DNA of 32,715 nt from Planctomycetaceae bacterium (GTDB taxonomy: Bacteria; Planctomycetota; Planctomycetia; Pirellulales; Pirellulaceae): contig CANHVO010000029.1 in NCBI GenBank assembly GCA_947463915.1, forward strand, positions 1-32,715. Direction: 5' to 3'. Shown here one piece after another: positions 15,618-23,007 of this stretch; the first letter of the stretch is position 1; the number at the start of each line of letters is the position of its first letter. The notes beneath the pieces were generated by a model. That model was given only the letters and a program-made list of their open reading frames with translations. It was not told where the DNA came from and ran no database searches. The translations under genes and the position numbers were made by a program.

Positions 15618-16715
15618 TTATTCAATTCCTGTAGCGACTTCGCCACCTGCACGACTGCCAAGTGCCTGCCAAGCGGCGAAATCGACGCTGTCGGATACCA
15701 AGCGACAGGAACCATCCGCGTAAGCGATGTTAGCACCGCCCGTATGATAGCTGGATGCAGGAATGTGTGTCTGGGCGAAGCTCGTGTTTCCGCAGCCAAA
15801 TCTCTGCGTGGCGACGGTTTGCGTCTTTCTGTTCCAATTAGGTGGTAGTGTATGGGAGTAAGCGATTGTTGAACTAACTGAGCCACGGTAGTACTGCAAG
15901 CCGACATATCGGAAATAGGTTGAACCATTCGGACCAGGATTGCAAAGCAAAAGGTTTCTTCCGTCAGAAAGCTCAGCAGCGGTGGTGTAGGCAGTTCCAT
16001 TTAGCATGTGAGTCGTGTGGTCGAATCTTCCGGTTTGTGAGTTTTCGAAATTGCCTCGTTTCGTTTCTCCAAACATAGCAGTGTTGCTCGTGCCATCGGT
16101 GATGGCGGCATGAGTAGGGCCCTTGAGCAGTAGTCCCGTCGGCGGATTGGGCATACAGAAAATCCCATCGCCAGGCTGACCACCTCGAAAATCGGCATTT
16201 GCTCCCGTGGAGATCATGTAGTTCGATCGTCCAGCATCCCCTCCAACAACCGGCTGAAACATGATTGATGGGTCAGACGGGCACTGATACATCGGGATGT
16301 TGCCGATCCTAGCCAGGGCATTTACGCCCGTTCTGATTGGGATACTGGAATTGAGAGGTGCGTCACTATTTACGTTGTAGTCCAAATTCCAAAGATTGTT
16401 CAGGTTCCCCTGCTCAACGTAAGCAAGCAAAAAGACTTGTGGAGACGCGTCGGAGTAATAGGTTGTTGGTGCACCAGTTGTTGGAGAGGGAAGTACCTTC
16501 GAGTGACGTCTTGGAGGAAAGTATTTCATCGCGCTCTCAAAGTTGTGAGACGCCAACGCCAACTGTCGAATCGAGTTCTGGCACTGCATTCGCCGTGCAG
16601 CTTCTCTGGCGGCTTGTACTGCAGGCAACAGCAAGCCAACCAAAATTCCTATAATTGCGATGACAACCAGCAGTTCCACCAAAGTGAAACCAAGAGGATG
16701 CGACTTCCGAACCAT
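15618..16715 (-). CDS. DUF1559 prepilin-like protein
   Basis: A 365-residue protein with a type IV prepilin-type N-terminus: [18 protein letters not shown], cleaved and methylated after the Gly, followed by the helix that continues [19 protein letters not shown]. The rest is the DUF1559 domain with the typical CPSD segment and a C-terminal [15 protein letters not shown] motif (the H-x-DG tag). These proteins occur in dozens of copies per planctomycete genome and are processed like type II secretion pseudopilins; their function is unresolved. The start ATG at 16715 follows AAGGAG after seven bases. It is the first gene of a two-gene operon closed by the terminator at 15172-15204. Confidence 0.93.
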   Translation of the reverse strand: MVRKSHPLGFTLVELLVVIAIIGILVGLLLPAVQAAREAARRMQCQNSIRQLALASHNFESAMKYFPPRRHSKVLPSPTTGAPTTYYSDASPQVFLLAYVEQGNLNNLWNLDYNVNSDAPLNSSIPIRTGVNALARIGNIPMYQCPSDPSIMFQPVVGGDAGRSNYMISTGANADFRGGQPGDGIFCMPNPPTGLLLKGPTHAAITDGTSNTAMFGETKRGNFENSQTGRFDHTTHMLNGTAYTTAAELSDGRNLLLCNPGPNGSTYFRYVGLQYYRGSVSSTIAYSHTLPPNWNRKTQTVATQRFGCGNTSFAQTHIPASSYHTGGANIAYADGSCRLVSDSVDFAAWQALGSRAGGEVATGIE

Positions 16716-17286
16716 TCCGAGACTCCTTGATAATCCAAAGTATGATCAAAAATAAAATTGAGAGGAATGAGGTGCTTCGGCGACCGATAGCGAACGTATT
16801 CTAAACATCCACTATGGGCTTTGCCAGACAATGCTCCCGTTTTCGACGTTCACAGCCCGCCTTTCGACCGCGACATCTCATAGGCATAGTGGATTACAAT
16901 CAATCTTTTCTCGACCGCAACCCCTTTGCGGCGTTGCCTGAGCCCTAGCTGCCTTTGGGGGTTCCATAATCTTTTTGCTCGTTTCTGGAGCTTTTCGTCT
17001 CACTGCGTCCATTACGTCGATGCACTTCAATCTTTAAACAAGTCTTCGCACCAAAAAGATGGCTTCAGGCCTCGCGACGCCACCGAAATCGATCGCCAAA
17101 AACTCCGGGAAGGACTCGATGTTGCAGCGGCCAAAGCCATGCCACCCACGTTGGCTAGGGATTTTGAAGCTGCTTTGAAGCTGATTCGTGGGAAATTAGT
17201 AGGAGAAGTCGTGAGACTTCTTCTGGATGAAGATGCCATAATAACACATGCAGAATTCTTACGAATTCTGCTACTGGAAGACGTCC
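16716..17286. other. Intergenic region with hairpin pair and possible gene remnant
   Basis: The left end holds the upstream region of the DUF1559 gene. A plus-strand frame (about 17060-17220) has a protein-like stretch, EIDRQKLREGLDVAAAKAM and FEAALKLIRGKLVGEVVRLL, but its upstream part is not protein-like, there is no credible start, and its end runs into the repeat at 17199-17274. It could be a decayed gene end or chance. No other feature was found. Confidence 0.45.
17199..17274. repeat. REP-like pair of GTAG hairpins, diverged
   Basis: Left unit: GTAG (17199-17202) followed by AGAAGTC-GTGA-GACTTCT (17204-17221). Right unit, inverted: CAGAATTC-TTAC-GAATTCTG (17251-17270) followed by CTAC (17271-17274). 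The two units are clearly related but not identical, and each keeps its own stem pairing. The pair lies just past the stop of the lipoprotein gene. Confidence 0.7.
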
Positions 17287-17844
17287 TTACTTTTCATTCA
17301 CCTTGAATGTAATGAGAACATCGCTCCGGAACCCCAGGTCTTGTGTCCCCTGTCCGGCGTTGAAGTTAAAGATAGCGGTCCGCATTCCGGAATCGCGGCT
17401 CTTTATTTTTAGGGTGCGGAGTTCGTCTCGTTTACCCGTGAGTGCGCCATCGGGGGCAAGTTCGATCTGCAGCCATCGATCCCGCGATGTGTCATCGGCA
17501 TTTTGCATGACTTGCTCCGACTCAATTTTCAAGAGAGCTGTGATTCCCGCAGCGTTGTCAATGTCGATCAAAAAATCTTTCCAGACGCCTTGCTGAAGTT
17601 CCATCGCGATATCTTCAGAGACAGCCTTAACTCTCGATTCTGGTGATATGCTTATCGTGATGAGACGCGGCGGCTTTGCTCGATTGGCTTCGCTTATTTG
17701 GGCCGTTTTTTGTTCGGTACCAGACTTTGGGTCTTGCACGGATGGCAGCCGCGGGTTGCAGCCCGCTGCGATGGAAACCAAGAGTATCGAGGCAGTTTGC
17801 AACACTCCGGAACTTCGCGATGAGCGACTATTCTGTGGCTTCAT
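17287..17844 (-). CDS. Lipoprotein related to the N-terminal domain of the adjacent metallohydrolase
   Basis: A 185-residue predicted lipoprotein; the lipobox is IAAGC with Cys 29. Residues about 84-170 align with residues about 124-216 of the upstream metallohydrolase: QGVWKDFLIDIDNAAGITA against ENGWRAMLVKVINRAGVQS, RWLQIELAPDG against RWLVLSMYDG, and FNFNAG against LEFNAG. It therefore looks like a free-standing copy of that domain. ATG at 17844 overlaps the end of the metallohydrolase gene by 17 nt, so the genes are coupled. Function unknown; a partner or targeting role for the metallohydrolase is inference. Confidence 0.75.
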   Translation of the reverse strand: MKPQNSRSSRSSGVLQTASILLVSIAAGCNPRLPSVQDPKSGTEQKTAQISEANRAKPPRLITISISPESRVKAVSEDIAMELQQGVWKDFLIDIDNAAGITALLKIESEQVMQNADDTSRDRWLQIELAPDGALTGKRDELRTLKIKSRDSGMRTAIFNFNAGQGTQDLGFRSDVLITFKVNEK

Positions 17845-20434
17845 TGAGAATTCTCTGGTAGGTTTTTCTCGCATGTTCGTAATCCAGACGAGCCTGCGGT
17901 TGCTCGTCAGCGGCATAGGTCTTCTGCTTCTCCAGCCAACATTGCTCCAAAGCAGCCAGACACCACTTGGCACTTGCTTTGACACGCACGGGTTTGTCGT
18001 TGACACGAATCCAAATTGGATTGGTGTGGGCCGAGGGGAAAATACGGGCTGCGACCCAGCTGCTTCGATCCAATTTGGGATTCTCAAAACGAAGATTCCG
18101 CTGCTTCCCGTCTGACTTGATCGTTTGAACAGCCACTGGAAATCCGTTCACGATGAGTTCCACTTCGACTTCGGTCGCACCGGGTTGATACGCCGAGGCT
18201 GTTAGCGAGAAAGAGCCATCCTCTTCTTTCTCGAAGTCCATCAAGTGACTTGTTCCGTCACTGACGTAGCTTTCGCCTCGGCGCAGTGCTTCGACCCAAC
18301 TGTCATAGTCCAAAACGCCATCTAGTTTGACGTAAACTCGCCCTATTCCCAAACGCTCACCCGTCATGCACGGGAAATCCGTTTCGCCGCTGGCAACGAC
18401 ATGCGTCCCGCAGTTTAGAACGTGATACCAAATGTTCCATTCGGATTCACGAGGCGTGTTCATGGTCGCGATAAAGTCAATCGCGGGTTGTTTCTTTCCG
18501 TCGGGGCCGTCAACGTCGTGAGTAACCTGCATGATAAACTCATTTGCCCCGATACCATCGAAAGCAGGAATATCAAAATTGGGTAAGCGATGCGGTCCGT
18601 CCTTTCCTTCCACGCGTCCAACACTGCGAGTTAGGCCTGCACCGCTATGCGCTGTTCCTGTGACGGCACCTTGCTGTTTGGCCCAGCGGAGAGTATTCAT
18701 CCCAAGCGTTGGCCAATGATGCTTAGAATTTCCACCTGCTGGGATTTGCTGACGCAGCTTGAGTAGATTTAGGTGCCCTGATTGGTGAGACCCAAATCCG
18801 CTGACTTCGATGTCGTAACGAAGAAGATACGGATAGCGACTCACGTCATCCGGCTTACCACTAAAGAATTGCTTTTGGAAATCGAAACAGGGCCCCCAAG
18901 TGAGACAGCAGCCAACCTTGACGTCTTCGCCCATGATGTGCCTAAGCATGTCTTTGGGCAATACACCCTGCATTGGATTCTCGTAGTGCAAACAACCCGC
19001 AGCATGGATATGGTGATCACCGCTCCAGTAGCCAAGCTTTGCAGTGTCGATCCATCGCTCGACTTGATAGTTCAGCGTTAAAGGTTCGCCACCAACATCC
19101 AGCGACTGCATTTGAACGATGCTTTCGGGGCCATGTGAACACTTCACAGTGTATTTACCTCGCGGCAATCGAATGCTCTCCCCTGACTCACGATAAATTT
19201 GCGTCTGAAAGAAGAAGTCAGGCGCTTGACGTTTGGATTGGTATGGGTAGACACGGCCTTGTTCGTCCCGAATTTCGAACGCACCCATACATGGTGAACC
19301 GTCCGCGTCGATGACTGCGAATTTGACCTCGGTGCTCGGGACCGTCCGAATATCGATATCAGCTCCATTCCAGGTGCCACTTTCGCCTGCTGCATACTCC
19401 AGGTTGACCCAATCAATGCGGAACTTGCCGGGGCCTTGCAAGGGATCGATACGAACACCTTTCAATTCCCCTTCCACCGGAAATTCGATAGCGTATTCAT
19501 GATCGCTACCCGGGTCGAGCTGGAATACCATTTGGCGACCGCCGTCAGGCTGTGGGATCTGCTCGGTCCACCAAAAGACTTGTCCAACTCCTGGCCCATC
19601 GGGACGCCCCCAAAATCGAAGTACCATCCGTCCGCCTCGGGCCGAAACGGGTGCAGAAAAGAAGGGATCATCTCCGGTTGCCTCGAGAAAGAGTGACTGA
19701 TTACGCACAACCATTTTCAAGTCGTTGAGTTCGCCCCATCCATCTGAATTTTTATCAAATCGCCATTGTCGAATGACGGATGAGTTTACGGACCCCGCGA
19801 TGCCGGCGTTGAACTCGAGTCGAGCCTTTCGGTTGCCGACGGTAGTAGAAGATAGCTGAACGATACGGTATTCCAACTCAAGCCCACTGAGATTGGCGTT
19901 GAGAGGCCGTCCGTCATACATCGATAGTACTAACCAGCGATTGTCGATGTCTTCTTTAGGACCGTGCGGGATGGGCCTCGCATTGGGACTATCCACACGT
20001 AATTTGGATTGGACCCCTGCTCGATTGATTACCTTCACCAGCATTGCGCGCCAGCCATTTTCCGCCAAATCAGCAGCTACACCAGGTGTTACTGTCGTCT
20101 CGCCATCGGTACGGATTTCAATGGATGCGATACACATGGGATCTAACATTCGTTGAATGCTGGCAGTGATTTTAGTATCACTCGGCTCATTCTTCAGCAA
20201 GCTAAGAGTATCGATTTGCTCCTTTGTGAAAGGTGCCCCAATCGACTGCATGGCTTCAGCCAGTCGGTTGGTAATTAGCAGCAACGGCTGGGCATCTACC
20301 CGCTCAACATTTGGCATTGCCCCATTCTGTGCCCATATAGCCGAATCAGTAAAGCCAATAGCGATACACATTGCGATTGGCAGGAAACAGCCAGAGACGT
20401 GCCGTATGCGGGTCTTAGGATTTGTTCGTGTCAT
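17828..20434 (-). CDS. CehA/McbA-type secreted metallohydrolase
   Basis: An 868-residue protein with a signal peptide (hydrophobic FLPIAMCIAIGF, then SAIWAQ). An N-terminal domain (about 100-220) is shared with the downstream lipoprotein; a jelly-roll-like middle (about 220-350) and a small beta domain follow. The C-terminal half is a PHP-like metal-dependent hydrolase: SGDHHIHAAGC at about 471-481, GTAHSGAG near 593-600, and ASGETDFPC at about 681-689 supply the probable metal ligands. CehA and McbA hydrolyse carbamates, but distant members have unknown substrates, so only metal-dependent hydrolysis outside the cytoplasm is proposed. ATG at 20434 fits the signal peptide. The gene heads a two-gene operon. 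Confidence 0.82.
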   Translation of the reverse strand: MTRTNPKTRIRHVSGCFLPIAMCIAIGFTDSAIWAQNGAMPNVERVDAQPLLLITNRLAEAMQSIGAPFTKEQIDTLSLLKNEPSDTKITASIQRMLDPMCIASIEIRTDGETTVTPGVAADLAENGWRAMLVKVINRAGVQSKLRVDSPNARPIPHGPKEDIDNRWLVLSMYDGRPLNANLSGLELEYRIVQLSSTTVGNRKARLEFNAGIAGSVNSSVIRQWRFDKNSDGWGELNDLKMVVRNQSLFLEATGDDPFFSAPVSARGGRMVLRFWGRPDGPGVGQVFWWTEQIPQPDGGRQMVFQLDPGSDHEYAIEFPVEGELKGVRIDPLQGPGKFRIDWVNLEYAAGESGTWNGADIDIRTVPSTEVKFAVIDADGSPCMGAFEIRDEQGRVYPYQSKRQAPDFFFQTQIYRESGESIRLPRGKYTVKCSHGPESIVQMQSLDVGGEPLTLNYQVERWIDTAKLGYWSGDHHIHAAGCLHYENPMQGVLPKDMLRHIMGEDVKVGCCLTWGPCFDFQKQFFSGKPDDVSRYPYLLRYDIEVSGFGSHQSGHLNLLKLRQQIPAGGNSKHHWPTLGMNTLRWAKQQGAVTGTAHSGAGLTRSVGRVEGKDGPHRLPNFDIPAFDGIGANEFIMQVTHDVDGPDGKKQPAIDFIATMNTPRESEWNIWYHVLNCGTHVVASGETDFPCMTGERLGIGRVYVKLDGVLDYDSWVEALRRGESYVSDGTSHLMDFEKEEDGSFSLTASAYQPGATEVEVELIVNGFPVAVQTIKSDGKQRNLRFENPKLDRSSWVAARIFPSAHTNPIWIRVNDKPVRVKASAKWCLAALEQCWLEKQKTYAADEQPQARLDYEHARKTYQRILNEATE

Positions 20435-20553
20435 GGCTGGGGCAATAGGATTGTGTTGAAGTGTGATTTGGCACTAACCATCTTACGGTTTGCTTGTTCT
20501 TCCGTGTGGAGAAATAGTGCGTTCCAGTCCGAAACGGGCCGATGTTTACTTCG

Positions 20554-20600
20554 CCTTCAGGCCGGGCTTGTCCCGGTGGAGGCAACAACTGACAGCTACA
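20554..20600. repeat. Outer REP-like repeat, left copy
   Basis: A 47-nt sequence that matches the reverse complement of 21555-21601 at 41 of 47 positions. Its core is the hairpin CCGGG-CTTGT-CCCGG, followed by TGGAGGCAACAA. Together with the right copy it brackets the transposase gene. Confidence 0.8.
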
Positions 20601-20623
20601 ACCAAGGCCCTCAATTTTCTCTC

Positions 20624-20664
20624 TCTCAGGCTCTCCGTCCGGCTTGTCCGGGCGGAAGCGGCGT
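20624..20664. repeat. Inner REP-like repeat, left copy
   Basis: A 41-nt sequence whose 37-nt core matches the reverse complement of the right inner copy (21481-21521) at 34 positions. The core CCGTCCGG...CCGGGCGG folds as a GC-rich hairpin. It ends three bases before the stop codon of the transposase gene. Confidence 0.8.
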
Positions 20665-20667
20665 TTC

Positions 20668-21462
20668 CTACGCCAAACAATGCCTAATAGCTCCGCGATC
20701 ATATTCGCCAAAAGTGCCCAAAGAAAAACTGGTTCGAAACATGGGCTTCATATCTTGCGTGAACACCATGTTGTTCATCAACACCAAAGCCACGTCCATC
20801 GGAGTATCCTCGATGCACGGCCCCACTAAGACATGAATGTGGTTCGACAATAGTCCGATCCTCGACAGCAGCCATCCATGTTTGTGGCAACTAGCAATGA
20901 TCGCTTGACGATACGCGGCCAGAACGCTTGGTCTCACATCATGCCAACCGGATTCCGACTCGATGACAACTTGCAGTGCATATAGGAACTCACCATGGCT
21001 ACTTCGACGAATATTAGTCAGGTCAACTTGCGCCTCATAGAATTGAAGCGATTCAAGAAGTTCTTGAACGCGATGGTCTGCCATGGGATGTCTAACCGGC
21101 TGCCTATCGATGTAGGCGTCCAAAACATCTGCTTTGGCGGAACCAATCGAGATGATTCGATAGTTGCGACGAAACAGAATGGGTTCCGTTGATCGCATCA
21201 GGTATTGCCAGCGACCCTTTATCAATCGAACAATCCCGGCGGGATTCAAATGAGGACGCGAACTGACAAAGAACTGGACGATGTTCGGTGGTTTATGATT
21301 GAATTCCAGGATCTTGATGTGATCTTTCGCAATTGCCTCGCGAAGGTGCTCGATGGAGCTTGCAGGAGATGTAAGGGATTCACGTCCGAAAACGCTGAGA
21401 GACCAATTGAGCTGGTACGCAGCGGACCAGTTATTGAATGTGTATCGAGGTTGTATTTGCAT
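20668..21462 (-). CDS. RAYT-like tandem HUH (Y1) transposase
   Basis: A 264-residue protein of the IS200/IS605-related Y1 transposase type, called RAYT when it accompanies REP sequences. It appears to have two copies of the fold. First copy: strand YQLNWSLSVFGRE, a position where HxH is expected but NIVQ is found (about 60-63), then IKGRWQYLMR and the tyrosine motif AYIDRQ (Tyr about 117). Second copy: strand FLYALQVVIES, then SNHIHVLVG with an intact HIH (about 208-210), ending GTFGEYD with no YxxxQ. One intact active site could form from Tyr of the first copy and HIH of the second. ATG at 21462 is chosen; an upstream TTG at 21501 lies inside the repeat. Both ends are flanked by repeat pairs. 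Confidence 0.82.
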   Translation of the reverse strand: MQIQPRYTFNNWSAAYQLNWSLSVFGRESLTSPASSIEHLREAIAKDHIKILEFNHKPPNIVQFFVSSRPHLNPAGIVRLIKGRWQYLMRSTEPILFRRNYRIISIGSAKADVLDAYIDRQPVRHPMADHRVQELLESLQFYEAQVDLTNIRRSSHGEFLYALQVVIESESGWHDVRPSVLAAYRQAIIASCHKHGWLLSRIGLLSNHIHVLVGPCIEDTPMDVALVLMNNMVFTQDMKPMFRTSFSLGTFGEYDRGAIRHCLA

Positions 21463-21480
21463 GATGCGTTTGGTAGAGCA

Positions 21481-21521
21481 ACGCAGCTTCCGCCCGGCCA
21501 AGCCGGACGGAGAGCTTAGGC
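21481..21521. repeat. Inner REP-like repeat, right copy
   Basis: Inverted counterpart of 20624-20664, with core CCGCCCGGCCAAGCCGGACGG. It lies 19 bases upstream of the transposase ATG, so it may also affect expression of that gene. Confidence 0.8.
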
Positions 21522-21554
21522 TTTTTGGTTAATAGTCATTTCAATCTAGCTCTT

Positions 21555-21601
21555 TGTAGCTGCCAATTGTTGCCTCCACCGGGACGAGCCCGGATGGAAG
21601 G
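21555..21601. repeat. Outer REP-like repeat, right copy
   Basis: Inverted counterpart of 20554-20600, with hairpin CCGGG-ACGAG-CCCGG at 21579-21593. GTAG occurs at 21556-21559 but is separated from the hairpin by about 20 bases. The repeat ends five bases before the stop of the DUF1501 gene, so the element sits tightly behind the operon. Confidence 0.8.
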
Positions 21602-21606
21602 CTCTT

Positions 21607-23007
21607 TCACGCGAGTATTTCCCGAACCACATTGCCATGCACATCCGTCAATCGATAGTCGCGGCCAGCATAGTTGTAGGTGAGCTTTTCGTGATGGATA
21701 CCCATTAGATGCAATATAGTGGCGTGCAGATCGTGCACGTGCACTATGTTCTCTACCGAATGCCAACCAAACTCATCCGTTGCCCCGTGGACCATTCCCC
21801 CTTTGACACCGCCACCCGCCATCCACATACTAAATCCAAAGGGATGATGCTCACGCCCAGTTCCGCTTTCCGCCGTTGGTGTACGTCCAAACTCGCCGCC
21901 CCAAATGACAAGTGTTTCATTCAGTAGCCCTCGCTGTTTCAGATCCGCGAGAAGACCCGCAATTGGCTGATCTGTGCTCTGACAATTATTGGGCAACTCT
22001 GTCGCCAAGTTCGAATGCTGGTCCCACAATTGACACGAAGAACGCTTCGAGGTTTGCGTGTGATAAACTTGGACCATTCGAACGCCTCTCTCAACAAGTC
22101 GTCGAGCCATCAAGCACTGCTTTCCAAAGTGATCCGTCACCGGCTCGTCGACTCCATACAATCTCTTAGTGGTTTCGGTTTCATTCGAAATATCAAAAGC
22201 TTCCGGAGCCTCGCGCTGCATTCGGAACGCCAACTCAAAGGATTCAAGCCTAGCGTTGAGTCGACTGTCGTCGGCACGTTGGGCTGCATGCGATTCATTC
22301 AAGTCTCGCAACCAATCGAGTTGCTGACGCTGAGCCGTTGCATTGAATCGCGTGTTGCCTAGGTTAGAAATCGGATTCTTGAGGTCGTTCACCAAAGTCC
22401 CTTGATACTCGCCGGGCAGAAAACTGCTACTCCACAGAGGTGCACCCTGGGCGGGCTGCGATGGTGAAATGACCACATAGCCCGGTAGGTTTTTGTTCTC
22501 GGAACCTAAGCCGTACAACAACCACGACCCCATCGACGGCCGCGAAAAAGCTTGTTCACCCGTGTTCATTTGCAAACACGCACCGTTGTGATTGATGTTA
22601 TCTGCGACCATAGAACGGATGAGACAAATATCATCAGCGTGCTTGGCTACGTTTGGGAATAACTCGCTGATCTCCATCCCGCATTGGCCATGCTTGGAAA
22701 ACTGGTAAGGCGATGCGAAAAGATTGCCAGTCTTGGTCCGCTCAAGTTTTGGCTTTTCAAACGGCAGCGGCTGTCCGTTCAATCGCGTAAGAGAAGGCTT
22801 CGGATCGAAAAGGTCCACGTGGGATGGACCGCCGGACATGAATAGAAAAATGACATTCTTGGCTTTGGCTGGAAAGTGTGGCGTTGGCTCACCGCCTGAG
22901 GACTCGGCGCACATGGCAGCTAGTCCGAGCATTCCGAACCCGCCCCCAAAACTGGCCAGAGCAGCTCTTCGATTGACTTTTCCTGCAAATGATTGATTAG
23001 TCAACAT
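21607..23007 (-). CDS. DUF1501 protein, Tat-type export signal
   Basis: A 466-residue DUF1501 protein. The N-terminus carries a twin-arginine-like signal (VNRRAALASFGGGFGMLGLAA). Sulfatase-like family segments follow: NVIFLFMSGGPSHVDLFDPKP, the GSWLLYGLGSENKNLPGYVV block, ARRLVERGVRMVQVY, WGGEFGRTPTAESGTGREHH and a C-terminal HDLHATILHLMGI...LTYNYAGRDYRLTDVHG. DUF1501 proteins belong to the alkaline phosphatase/sulfatase superfamily and pair with PSD1-type cytochrome proteins; a role in degrading sulfated or other polysaccharide is often suggested but not proven. ATG at 23007 overlaps the PSD1 stop by 11 nt; ATGs at 23019 and further are alternatives. Last gene of the four-gene operon. Confidence 0.9.
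   Translation of the reverse strand: MLTNQSFAGKVNRRAALASFGGGFGMLGLAAMCAESSGGEPTPHFPAKAKNVIFLFMSGGPSHVDLFDPKPSLTRLNGQPLPFEKPKLERTKTGNLFASPYQFSKHGQCGMEISELFPNVAKHADDICLIRSMVADNINHNGACLQMNTGEQAFSRPSMGSWLLYGLGSENKNLPGYVVISPSQPAQGAPLWSSSFLPGEYQGTLVNDLKNPISNLGNTRFNATAQRQQLDWLRDLNESHAAQRADDSRLNARLESFELAFRMQREAPEAFDISNETETTKRLYGVDEPVTDHFGKQCLMARRLVERGVRMVQVYHTQTSKRSSCQLWDQHSNLATELPNNCQSTDQPIAGLLADLKQRGLLNETLVIWGGEFGRTPTAESGTGREHHPFGFSMWMAGGGVKGGMVHGATDEFGWHSVENIVHVHDLHATILHLMGIHHEKLTYNYAGRDYRLTDVHGNVVREILA

Noticed and set aside
15617-16000. Upstream extension of the lipoprotein frame to about 258 residues
   Set aside because: It would overlap the DUF1559 gene in another frame; the ATG at 15616 begins a proper lipoprotein signal one base after the DUF1559 stop.
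21463-21501. TTG start at 21501 for the transposase
   Set aside because: It lies within the inner repeat, has no ribosome binding site and adds 13 residues that do not resemble the family N-terminus.
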